Of a DNA stretch of 64,000 nt, positions 33,879 to 44,422 are shown piece by piece; the first letter of the stretch is position 1; the number at the start of each line of letters is the position of its first letter. The position numbers were made by a program, and so were the translations under genes. Origin of the DNA: Coleophoma eucalyptorum. Taxonomy: Eukaryota; Ascomycota; Leotiomycetes; Helotiales; Dermateaceae. The notes beneath the pieces are model-generated. The model made no database searches. It saw only the letters and a program-made list of their open reading frames with translations, and had not been told where the DNA came from. The stretch lies in contig JALRME010000018.1 in the NCBI GenBank assembly GCA_026120035.1, positions 434,001-498,000 of the forward strand, written 5' to 3'.

Positions 33879-35358
33879 TTACGCACTTTTGTGCACATCA
33901 ATACCTCCAGCCTTAGCGTCTGCAACAGCAACTTCGTCAAAGGTTCTAGCCTTTAGCACTCTCTCCTCGCTAAACTTGTAACATTCAGGCAGATCCACTT
34001 CGTTACCCAGGATCATATCCACAACTGCCTTTCCAGAGAGTCCGGTATTAGGCATACCATGTCCTGTGAATCCAGCACACATCCAAAGGCCTTTGCCACC
34101 CCCGAGACTCTCACTTACCTCTCCAACCCACGGTCTTCCGTCACGGCTGAACCCCATGATTCCGCTCCATTCCCAAGAAGCTTCCAGTTCATCATCGTGG
34201 TTTTGTAGATCGAGCATAATGTTGAGTTCACGACGGAGGTATGCGGCTGCTGGGGGGTCGATGGACGAATCGTCAGAGACTCCAATACCTCCCTTGGCAG
34301 CAAAGTTGCGACCTCCACCAAACATAAGCTCACCACCAGACATGGATGCGGAGAATGGTCGCTGGACAAGGTAGTCATCTTGATCGATGTTGTTAGTAGC
34401 ATGGCCCATGAAAGAGTAAGAATGTGTGAGTGGTTCATTGACCGTTTCTGGCCTCATGGACTTTGGTGGTATCAAACTGCTCATTTCCCCTCGGACAGGG
34501 ACAATAAGGTCGCTAAAAGCCGGAAGGAGATGGGAAGTATAAGCGTTTGTTGTAAGAATAACCTTCTTGCTGGCAATCATTCCCCGCTCGGTATGCACAA
34601 TCCAGGAACCATCCTCAATTTTTTGAAGTTTGGTGACGGGTGTGTTGGTCTGGAGATTGAATGACCCCTCAGAGGTAGATATGAGATTTTCTAGAAGCCA
34701 AGCAACATACTTATATGGCCAAAGACTGGCTGCCTTTGCAGTCACGACTGCGCCAGAAGAGTTGGGAATGCGGAGGTCTTGTAGCGAAGGATTGGTGGAG
34801 TCTTTTGATACTACAGTGATAAGCTTTCCGAGTTCTGCATCAGCATCCGATAGAGTCTTTGCCTGCTGAGCAGCAATCTTGAACATATGTTCAGTTTTGT
34901 AAGAATGACAACTGGGAAGTGATTTCCAGTCACACTGGATATTGTTCTTCGCAATGAACGCTTTGATTGTGTCGTAGTTTCTCATTTCAAATCCTGCAAC
35001 ATCAGGAGGATTGGCATATATCAAAGGCTGACAGTGACCACCATTCTAATACTACGGTTAGACTGAGGGAGGCAAGTTCGTGTCTAGAGCTTACTCGGCC
35101 AGTAGCTCCCCAGCACGCCTCTCTTGCTTCTAGCATCACCACACTCAGCTTCTTTCCTGCTTCATCCTGACTGAGACTATGAGCAGCTGAGGACCCAGAG
35201 ATACCGCTCCCAATAATCACAATATCAGCTTTGCCGGGGAGAGATGGAGTCGTTCGATGGCCAAGAAGCACCTTGGACGGCTCAGTATGCCAGAATGACT
35301 TGGTCGAGTTGGGCGTAGGGAGGCTAGCTTGGCCAGAGGAGACTTCGGGAATCGTCAT
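33879..35358 (-). CDS. FAD-dependent DAO-family oxidoreductase
   Basis: Exons 35358-35095 and 35045-33879 join through a GTAAGC...ATTAG intron to 476 aa. The N-terminal Rossmann motif is IVIIGSGISGSSAAHSL (about residues 46-62), followed by VVMLEAREACWGATGR and, across the splice, NGGHCQP. This is the typical FAD-binding start of fungal DAO (PF01266)/OrdL-type proteins. The C-terminal block GIMGFSRDGRPWVGEV and GHGMPNTGLSGKAVVDMI completes the FAD fold. There is no signal peptide, so the protein is probably cytosolic or peroxisomal. Family members oxidise amines, amino acids or related compounds. The substrate here is unknown. It is not in an obvious cluster. Confidence 0.88.
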
Positions 35359-36110
35359 GTTGTTTGAATAGTAGACAGATCAGCAGTGAAGAGTGCTAGA
35401 GGATGCAAGGTCGAGATAAATAGATGTAGAAGTGTCCGGCACTAACTGCCAATTCGGGAAAAGAGAAGCAGGTGAGGAGGCATAAGTAGAGTGGTCTTTG
35501 ACTCCAAAGGTGGTGGCGGGGGGGGGGCACGTGAAAGGTGGGGGATACAGAGTTCTTATCAGCTTATCAGGTCTGTTGGCAACTCTTCCGACTTTGCCTC
35601 GCACTCATTTCTCTCATCCTTTCTGAACCTGCTCATATCATATCCAACGTTTATGTCGAGGCAATAATGCAATGTGGCCTTTTGATATAGGTAGCTAAGT
35701 TGGCTTACGTTGGCTTCAGTTGGCTTCAGTTGGCTCAACGATACCTCACGTGTCCTGTGCCTAATACTCTACCATCCGCTACCATGACCGAGCTTGCTTT
35801 CAAGGAGGTGAATATGGTGGACCATCCATCGTATAACGATTTTATAAGACTGTACTTGTCGGATATCATGTACACCTGACCCCTAGAGTCATCGTGTAGT
35901 TTTCAACCAGACTCTGGTATAATGCAAGGCGATTTTCGAGATTATAATACCTCCACCATCGCAGAGACTATGGCAAGTGCCGATGTATTAGATGACGATG
36001 CTACCGTTGCTTGGCTTTATAAAACCGTATGCCTGATAATACACGAGCCGACCAACACAGTAGTACGATGGCTTGAGTCTGAAGTTGAGGACAGACACCG
36101 CAATCATCTT
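35359..36110. other. Intergenic with short tandem TTGGCTTCAG repeats
   Basis: Promoter side of the DAO gene. A 10-G run lies at 35518-35527. At about 35696-35735 the word GTTGGCTT(C/A) recurs four times with a period of about 10 nt. A 71-aa plus-strand frame at 35922-36137 has no domain and is not called. Confidence 0.5.
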
Positions 36111-36882
36111 TCATTCATAGCGGTACCAGAGCTTTGATTTCTGCAGAGCTCTTCCTGATAGACTTCTCCAGTGTCTCACAAGGTGATTGAAGTATTTCGC
36201 AAGATAATGTCCTTCAAAGGTCGTTTGAGGCCACCTAGGAAGGTAGCGATTCAAGGCTCCGGTGCCGACGTAATAAGTCTTGAAATGCAGACAGCTTCTG
36301 GTTCCGTGAGACTTCAGGTCTAGAACCAATGTCCACCCTTTCTCCGCAACGAGACACAGAAACTTTTGTCCACAGATAGCTTCTGGGGTGTAGTTAGGCA
36401 GAGCTGTTCGCAGTTGTCCCTCACAGTATCTATGGTCATGCAGACTTCCCCAAAAGTTTGCCAGAGCTACTGGGTTCAGATGAATGTCGTAAACAGGAAT
36501 GACAAGAATATATCCATCACCTCCATGAGGTAATGTAATCGGCCAGAGTCTGCTGGCACCCTCGAATGCAGCGGATTGTGGATGAATGCAGTATCGCTTC
36601 CATTGCCCAAAGATTCTCAAGGCATAAACTGAAGTCACCAGGACAACACGTCTTGGATGGCTGCAATGGCAAATAGCTCAGCACATCTAAGTTCTCCTCG
36701 GCAACAACGTCATTTGACATCATGCTCCGAGCATCATCGTCAAACATACATGTCATTTGGAATTGGCTAAAGTCAGACAAACGTGACGAAAAGTCTAGTG
36801 GAGCAAGGAACACAGTAGACCAGTCAGGCTGCCGAGCTGGAAGCCACTGGATGCAGGGATTGCGGGGGCCATTTCCGACCAT
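36111..36882 (-). pseudogene. Doubtful coding region, unknown product
   Basis: Two overlapping minus-strand frames (36882-36517 and 36638-36111) show protein-like composition, for example QPDWSTVFLAPLDFSSRLSD and GHYLAKYFNHLVRHWRSLSG. They are offset by one base, and no intron I tested joins them in frame. It may be a gene broken by a frameshift, or chance open frames. I recognise no family. Confidence 0.3.
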
Positions 36883-37832
36883 GACGCCACAGTGGCTCCC
36901 GTGGTGGCTCGAGAACGGTGCTCAGGGGAACTTGCATGGCGTGGGCGGCGTCTGAGTGGCCAGCCTTGCGGCTCCTTCCCCGCAAGATTCCGTCACCAGC
37001 CACAGCAATGACGGAAGGCGCCCTTTGGGCTTTTGCGAAACGCTAGCAACGGCCAGCACCCAGCAGCAGGCCAAGAGCTTGCTGGGCTAGCGACAGCTTT
37101 CCGTGGTGCTACGGTGGCACTGACGCTTATGACGGTCTCCTTAGACTGATTGAGCCACTTGGCACGACAAAAACCTGGCAGGAGTGGCTCAAGCTCAACT
37201 TAATTCGCAGCTCTAATCAAGCTCTGGCTCAAGTCCAAGGCCAAATTCAAGGTCAAGGTCAGGCCTCAATCTCCGGCTCCAGACGAGATGAGACATGATC
37301 CTACGACCGATACAGACTCTCCTACCCGGATCGAAGTTGGAGCTAGATCTGCGGCGTCGGGAGGGCGAAAGTCTGTGAGAGTGGAGACTCCTAAACTGGG
37401 GGATGTGCTCGGAATTAGAGTTATGACGATGATTTGTGGGGGGATGCTACGGGAACCGGGGCCAGGGAAACTCTGCTCTTTGCCATGCCAGCTCATGCGA
37501 AAGTGATCGTGCCTCTGCTTCCACGATAGGCAATGCTATTGCATCACATTCCTCAGATCCGCAACGCTATCCCATCTGCACGCTGTTCAGTCTTCGTGCC
37601 GGCCAGAAAACCGGTTTGTACCTTCGTACCTACGTACCTATGGCCTCTCCTGCGTTTGGCCTTCTTTGCCGACAACCTCAGCTATATAAGACCTCCTTCC
37701 CTCAATCTATTCTTCCTCTCTCATACCATCAACCCATTCATCTCTGAACATCAACACTTCAGCATCTTAAACCATCACCTACCACATTTTCAATTACCTA
37801 TCAAACCACTTCTCCAATCCAAAACCTTCAAA
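36883..37832. other. Upstream region of the hydrophilin-like gene
   Basis: About 950 bp without a supported gene. It contains a run of GTACCT words (about 37618-37640), a TATA box at 37683-37689 and a CA- and CT-rich 5' leader just before the start codon, typical of a strongly expressed fungal gene. Confidence 0.5.
37683..37689 (+). promoter_or_regulatory. TATA box of the hydrophilin-like gene
   Basis: TATATAA lies 150 nt before the ATG at 37833, followed by a pyrimidine-rich stretch that is a likely transcription start region. Confidence 0.55.
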
Positions 37833-38829
37833 ATGACTACCATGGCCAGCAATCATCACACCACTCACAACGAGTCTACCATGGACAAGATCAAGGACAA
37901 GCTCCATATCGGATCTCACAAAGACACTGCCACCGGAACCACACATACAACTGGCCTCGGCTCATCAACTCACAACACCAGCACCAATGCCGGTCCTCAC
38001 AACTCCAACATGGCCAACAAGGCTGATCCCAGAATTGACTCGGATCGAGACCATCGAGCCGACCCATTGAACAACACCACTGGAACTGATTACGCTTCAA
38101 CCGGCCACACCACCGGTATTAATGGAGCTGGTGTTGGATCCACTGGATACAACAACAGCACCAATGCTGGGCCACACAACAACAACCTCATGAACAAGGC
38201 TGACCCAAGAGTCGACTCTGATAGAGATCACCGAGCCGATCCACTTCACAGTCATACGGCTACTACGGGTACTACTGGCACTACTGGCGCTGGATACGGT
38301 ACTACTGGTACCAGCACCAACCACGGCCCTCACAACAGCAACCTTTTGAACAAGGCTGATCCCCGGGTTGACTCCGATCGTGATGGTCGTGCCAACCCAG
38401 CTTCCCACACCGGAGGCTACGGAACTGTAAGTACATTCTGTCAATGATACAAAGGTTTGAGCTGACATCTTGCAGACCACTGGCGGCTATGATGGGGTTA
38501 CAACTGGCAACCACGGCATTAACGGTCACAACCACACTGGCACCACTGGTGGTCTTTCAAACAGCACCAATGCTGGACCCCACAACTCCAACCTTGCCAA
38601 CAAAGCTGACCCTCGTGTCGACTCTGATCTTGATGGAAGAGGCAACCGACACGGTGCTGCCACTGGCGGTCTTATGGGAGCTTCTGGCAGCCATGCAACC
38701 CGTGGCTCAGGTACCGCTCAGAACACTGACGGACCACACAACTCCGATCTTCTAAACAAGATTGATCCTCGTGTCGACTCTGACCGTGATGGAAGCAAGA
38801 CTGTTGGAGGAAACAAGACGTACGCATAA
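37833..38829 (+). CDS. Repetitive hydrophilin/LEA-like stress protein
   Basis: Exons 37833-38426 and 38476-38829 join to 315 aa. The protein is rich in Gly, Thr, Asn, His, Ser and Asp, has no cysteine and no hydrophobic core, and is probably disordered. Its hallmark is five copies of a 20-residue unit, GPHNSNxxNKADPRVDSDRD, spread along the chain and separated by Gly/Thr/His-rich linkers. The intron sits in a linker. Similar proteins in other fungi are annotated as hydrophilins, LEA-like or surface (Mas1-like) proteins. Function is inferred only: protection under drying or osmotic stress is the usual suggestion. The TATA box and CA-rich leader suggest strong regulated expression. The start is the first of two nearby ATGs (MTTMASNHH). 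Confidence 0.85.
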
Positions 38830-39664
38830 ACGCGTGGCCATGATACCTTGTCTGGTCCAGAACCACTATTCACCTGGTGGTATCTTGAGTTGTACTTTTA
38901 TATCGCCAATACCCGAGGGGTATCTGTCCTTGTAATCGGATGGTGATCCTTTCAATTTGTTTTATGCTTTTCCGTTGTCCCACGCTCGTCACGATGGTAC
39001 GATTAGGTAGTAGTTGTATATTATAGTCTATAAGCAATATGAATCAATGCCTTATTATAAAATAAACATCTCAACGTGATTCGAACTTTCCATGTTTTGA
39101 AAAACTTCTCACGTCCGGTGACTTATAATGAGCCCAATATGTCTAGGGGTTTACCAGGATTTAAAGTTTCCAGGTTTCAAGATACCAGCTTTAAATCAAC
39201 GACGTAAAGCCAGTATCCCAGCTTGCAGATAGAGATAAAGTATACATCTAGTAAGTAGTCTCTGTTGCTCTTGAACCACCTAATGTTCTACTTGACAAAA
39301 GCATGCTACTTATTACCGGATCAACAAACCTCTGGTGCAAAGGTTTTCCTTTGGGTAGCTGAAGCCTTTAAGGTAAGTGCATTATGGGCTTCTCCATCTA
39401 CACAGTCATGCAGATATATGCCATTCACCGAGAATCTCCATAGATTCCGGATCTCTAAGTCCTAACATCAGCCACTCTGTATTTTTCCTCGAGACGTGTA
39501 GCTGGCATGTCACCAGCGAATAGTGCGGTGATCCAGCTCTTCAAGATAGATAGATGCCTTGCATCGCGATGCCTGGTGCGGGTTGGAGATGCTAGAAGCA
39601 CGGGTTAGGAAATTCTGGATGGGAGACCAAACTTTACTCACTGCATCAGCTTCTGGATGGATTT

Positions 39665-39701
<37 letters not shown>

Positions 39702-39899
39702 TACTGAACGAACAGGACATAGAGTTGGAAGTGCATTGTAAACTCCTATGCTAGGCAAGTAAGTATAAGCGAGGAGGTGAGCTGTCTATCTGGTATAAAG
39801 CATTTGATATCATTTCAGGTCGTCTCTACATTAATTTCAATCATGACAAAAAATACAACGCTGCCCATTTTAGTGGAGGAATTTTCTCTCGGATTTCTT
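38830..39899. other. Intergenic with a TA microsatellite
   Basis: About 1.1 kb between the stop codons of two convergent genes. Nothing is supported as coding. It includes the TA tract listed separately. Confidence 0.5.
39667..39699. repeat. (TA)n microsatellite
   Basis: An uninterrupted 33-nt alternating TA tract, likely polymorphic in length. Confidence 0.95.
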
Positions 39900-41351
39900 C
39901 TAGTCCTGTGCCAGTGCCCATTTATCCCCGGCGCCTCTTACAATGATGCCTTCCTTGGCAGCCCAAAGGATCAGATGCGGATCTTCTCGCTCGGCAACAT
40001 TGCCCTTCTCCAAGTGCTTGCCTACGTGCTCCATGCGCTCTTCCCAGGCGGACTTCCCCGTGAAGACGGTGCTGCAATTGCTGGCTGTGCAGATCAGCTT
40101 TACAGGTGGTTTCCGGCAGTCCCGCTTCGCTGAGTTGTGAAGCTGCGCGACCTTGTTGTTCCAGGTGTTGCTGGCGCTGCTATTGGCATTGCCTTGCTTC
40201 ACAGACACTGGCGCGTGCATACGTCGGAGATGTGAGGTGAAGAGGTCTTTACGATTGTATAACGACCCGTTTTGTTCGCCGTCGGGCGAGAAACGCGACC
40301 GGAAGGTTGATTTGGCGCAGCTACCTTCGGTGCAAATCCACTCAGCGAGGTTTAGGTGTTGAGATGAGGTATGGCGCTTCCATTCGTTCTTGGATGCGAA
40401 AGTAGACGGGCAACCTGCGAATGCGAACACGCATGTGTAGTTTCGCGTGTGGCTACCTGACATGTGCTCCGCGAGACCTGTGGCCGTCGGGAATGGAGGT
40501 AATGAGGAACAGAGTTTACAGGCAAGTTTGTTCTTCTGGGGCGTGCTCTTGCTAATGCGTCCAGAGGAGACTTTTTGCTTGGGTTGATGCTGAGTCACTC
40601 GAGGTGCTGCACGTCGCTTGGGTCGAGTGCTTCCTCTGGGAGTGTATTCTGTGTCCTCTGGGTCTGGATCGGGATATTCGTGGATAGAGGTAGCGTCGGC
40701 TTCTTCGTCCTCGTCTTCGGTCTCACCATCTGCGTCAATATCATCTTGATCAACCCCTGAGGCAGGCGGTGATACGAGTTGATGCTGTTGTTGGTTGAAT
40801 TCGAAGGTATCTTGCTTCAACTCTCTTGTGCGACAGTGTCGCGAGTTGAGGAACGACTTGTCGACAATGATCGTGTCTTGGCTGTTGCTCACAATTTCCG
40901 CATCGGCAAAGTCTTGGATCTGGTTCATAGCGATGCACTGCTGTGGGCATGATGTTTGAGGTGTGTAGCCAGTGTCGTAGCAAGGGTAGGCTGGTTGTGG
41001 GTAATTTGTGTGAGCGTGATCGAAGTCAAAGTGCTCTTGGTAGAACTCAGCTTCAGCTGGTGGGCTACTGGTTGAGGATGACGATGACATGTCTTGGGAG
41101 AGCGGAGGGGAACTGAGTCTGTGCTGATCGTTGATTGTGGCTTCTGGTAAAGATGCAGTACCTAAGAACATGGTTGTGTAGAATCTAGGGGTAGAATCGT
41201 CGGTGAAGTAAGCCATTTCGTGTTGCTGGACCCAGTTTTGGAGATTCTTGGGTTCATCTTCGAAGAAAGAGTACGGGAGAGGATCTATCTCATTCTGGTG
41301 GATTCCGCCCAAAACAGAGTCGTAGGGACTGAATTGTTGGAAACAATCCAT
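39900..41351 (-). CDS. C2H2 zinc-finger protein (putative transcription regulator)
   Basis: A single exon encodes 483 aa. The N-terminal half is low-complexity and acidic (ADGETEDEDEEAD), rich in Ser/Gln/Pro, like an activation domain. A basic stretch (TRPKRRAAPRVTQHQPKQK) follows. The zinc-finger region contains KLACKLCSSLPPFPT...HMSGSH, then CVFAFAGCPSTFASKNEWKR with H..H, then WICTEGSCAKSTF with HLRRMH. Near the C-terminus a CTASNCSTVF...AWEERMEHVGKH unit closes the array. The layout repeats that of the C2H2 gene at 44423-46954, so the two are probably diverged relatives. DNA targets are unknown. No introns are needed. Confidence 0.85.
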   Translation of the reverse strand: MDCFQQFSPYDSVLGGIHQNEIDPLPYSFFEDEPKNLQNWVQQHEMAYFTDDSTPRFYTTMFLGTASLPEATINDQHRLSSPPLSQDMSSSSSTSSPPAEAEFYQEHFDFDHAHTNYPQPAYPCYDTGYTPQTSCPQQCIAMNQIQDFADAEIVSNSQDTIIVDKSFLNSRHCRTRELKQDTFEFNQQQHQLVSPPASGVDQDDIDADGETEDEDEEADATSIHEYPDPDPEDTEYTPRGSTRPKRRAAPRVTQHQPKQKVSSGRISKSTPQKNKLACKLCSSLPPFPTATGLAEHMSGSHTRNYTCVFAFAGCPSTFASKNEWKRHTSSQHLNLAEWICTEGSCAKSTFRSRFSPDGEQNGSLYNRKDLFTSHLRRMHAPVSVKQGNANSSASNTWNNKVAQLHNSAKRDCRKPPVKLICTASNCSTVFTGKSAWEERMEHVGKHLEKGNVAEREDPHLILWAAKEGIIVRGAGDKWALAQD

Positions 41352-44300
41352 GGTGATGGTAGGTGTATTACCTTTACGTGATTTGAATAACGGAACTGGC
41401 GTGACCGATGGTGATGGGGGGCACTAAGATGGCGAACTTAACGTAGATCCAAAATCTCAAGGTTGAAATCCAGTTAAATAGTGTTGATTCCAGAAATTGG
41501 ATGATGGACTTTGATGTGGATGTTCGATAGTTGAGAATTTTAACAACGGGTTTGGCTTCAACAACCGATTATGGAGTTGAGCAACGGGCTTCACATTAGA
41601 CGGTCTGCCTCTGGATCTTGAACACCGGCTTGATGTGGAGAGTCGAGATTCTCAATGACGGAATTCACCTGCGGATGGGAGTTGGTAGGACTTCGTGACA
41701 CCAAGTCTAAGCGAGCAGGGCAGATATCTAGCTCGAGGGTGACTAGCAGTAAGGTAGACTCATAGGATAGATGGTATCAGCATATGAAGCTGTGCGGTGT
41801 AGATCCTATTCGACGAGGGATGAAAGTTGGTTTGTCTCTGGGTTATTTGTAGAAGAAGAGAGAGGAGGTGGTTGTGGGGAGGGAATGAACGAAAAAATAG
41901 GAAACGGACATCATAGATAGATGAGTCGCCAGGCCCCCAAACCCGACACCACCTAGACCAGAAAAATAAAATCCAACAATCCGACCCTGGCGCGACCCAG
42001 CACACCTACCTACACCGAAAAAAGCGCAGATTCATGGGGAATCTTGACCTTGGCCCCCGCCCTACCTCCCATCGAAATCACCCATCGGCTCATATGCATA
42101 TGCACCAGCCAGAGTGGCAGTTGCAAGTCGCAGTCGTCGGTGAGCAGAAACAGCGGCAGCAGAGCCGCACGAGCCTTGGCACCTTTCTCATCTGATCCTA
42201 TGCTCGAACTCACACCATGGGGAAGGCAAGCGCAACCAGAAACCATGGGAAAGGAGTAACAGCCTGCAGGGAAGGGAAAGCCATCCATACCCGGCCCCCT
42301 GTTCCTGAAGCAAGAAGAATGCCCTCCAAAGCTACTCGGCCTGCGCCTCGCTGGCATCTCTGTCGCTCGCCCTTGACTGCTCGGGATCAATCCAATGAAT
42401 GGCAGCTGGGGCCGGAGCTTGCATATGGAACCGTTCGTCCACCGCGAAGACGCCAATGACAGTGACGGGAAGATGAATGACGAGGGGTGTGTAGGTTTGC
42501 TTTTTCTGCCTTCTCCAGGACAGGCTTCGGATCTTCACCAGTCAGGTCGTGGGGGACGGGTGGTCTGACTGACATGGCTGATTGAAGGGCGGAAAGTCAC
42601 AAGGCGACAAGGCGACAAGGCGTCCCGGGCCTACTTGGGTGCCTTTCCAGCACAGCACCTAGAGTTAGCCGGTTGTTTGGGGCATTGCTGCCTTGGAGCC
42701 AACATACTTACTTTCATTCTTCATGGCTGGCTTCATCATCTTTCAATTTCAACCTGCATAGTTCTGCACATGGACGGGTGTCGCAATGTTTGTTCCTCCT
42801 TCTCATCTCCTCTCCTCTCCCGGCGGTGCTCCAGAAGAATACCGGTTTGCACGTTCTCCATTCATTGCGAAACAGCAAGAACGCCCCCAACATCACTCAC
42901 CTCTCCACTACCACCATCACGGTGCGATCCCAGACCACCCCGCTGCTATTCAGGTCCCAAGACACCTACATCTCCTGTACGCATTTCTATTCTTTGCTGA
43001 TCTACCGCACTTCGATTCCTCTTTCACGGAGGACGACATCGTATTTGGGTATCTATACCCATCCACCAATCCACCCGTTCACCCACCCACCCATCTCTGG
43101 GCCTTAATTCCCTATTCGTCTTATGAAGCGCTTAAACACCCCGATGCCTGTGTCTCTCTTCAAGCCACAAATGGAACGAGAAACGGACGAAATTCGGTCC
43201 TAAGCGCCCATACATGCATGCAAAGCCGATCAGACGCAATGAAGCGACCCAGTTCCATGAGCTGAGAAGGTAGAGAGTAGATAGAGTTGGTTTTCTCGGT
43301 TTTCTCTTTGGCTGAGGGTTTAACCTACCCGTCTTTTCCTTCCCCTTCTCCGTGTCAGGTTTCAACATCGGTAGGGGGCACAGAGCCTATGTGCGGTTGA
43401 GTCTGCATCGTGGGTGAGGGCGAGCACCATCGAGTTGGAGGAGAATCAGCACGCCCGAATCATGGAGGGGATACGCGCGGCCGCCGCCCTCAAGCGACAC
43501 ACATCGGCCAGCGAGTAAAACTCCCACTGCAAGTTTGAAGCAAGAACAAGCCTAATGCTTCGACAAAGCCTAAATAAAAAAAACGCCCGGTTTCCCTACC
43601 TTGCTAGATAGCCTGCACCGCCCTGAACGATAAAGTTGGCTGAGAGTTCGGGATGCCTCAGGCCTCAGGTTGCTACCTCGTCCCTCTTGGCACCAGTCTG
43701 TGATACTCGTAAAGGTCGTGATTCGCCAAAGAATGGAGAGATAGGGTTGCTTACAGGGCTGGGACCAATGAGTTGGAAGAGCCCTACACCATTCGGCCGC
43801 TGCTTGATAGGAGGATAATGGTGTCTGAACAAGGTATCGCTTACCTGCGGGTAGGTGCTGGTTGTCAGCTGCGGCTGAGACCGAGCCACGATGCTGTGCT
43901 ATGCTATGCTGTGTTGTTATGTGCTGTGCTTACTTTGGATGGTAGGTGTGGGACGGATTGGGAAGAGCCGCATGTTTTTGGCAATCAATGGCTGTGATCA
44001 AGGGCCTCAATATTTTGTGGGTACCGACGAGGACGGATGCTGAGGGAGGGAGCGAAGGGAGACTTTTGGTTACCATTGCTATCATTAAATTATCGTAGGT
44101 GAACGTCTAATCTTTCAGGAAATATACTCCTTGCGCTACTTGTTCCATATCCAATTCCCGCACAGCTAGATAATTCATTATTTGGCCTGTCGCTGATCTG
44201 TTTTCTCCGCAAACAGTGTGCAGTTGAAGTCCATCCTCTCATTCACTGTACTGGACATCTTCTCCGCTCAATAGAGCCTGTTATCTACCATCTTTAGCGG

Positions 44301-44422
44301 TCAGTAGTATCAACGAGCACTATGCTACAGCTCTTGCAAAAGATATGCTGTTCAGTGCACAAGATGCAACTCTGATTTAATTTGTAATTATGTTCCAACC
44401 CGCATTGACACTGTAGTAGAAA
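41352..44422. other. Long leader/intergenic region upstream of a C2H2 gene
   Basis: About 3 kb between two same-strand C2H2 genes. Many overlapping frames near 42.0-43.3 kb are pyrimidine- or proline/serine-biased on both strands and show no domain. Small repeats include three AAGGCGAC units at about 42601-42621. It probably holds a long promoter and 5' UTR, as is common for fungal regulators. Confidence 0.45.

Noticed and set aside
42635..43265. Several overlapping frames up to 159 aa
   Set aside because: Pyrimidine-rich DNA leaves several frames open at once. The products are Pro/Ser/His-biased with no domain.
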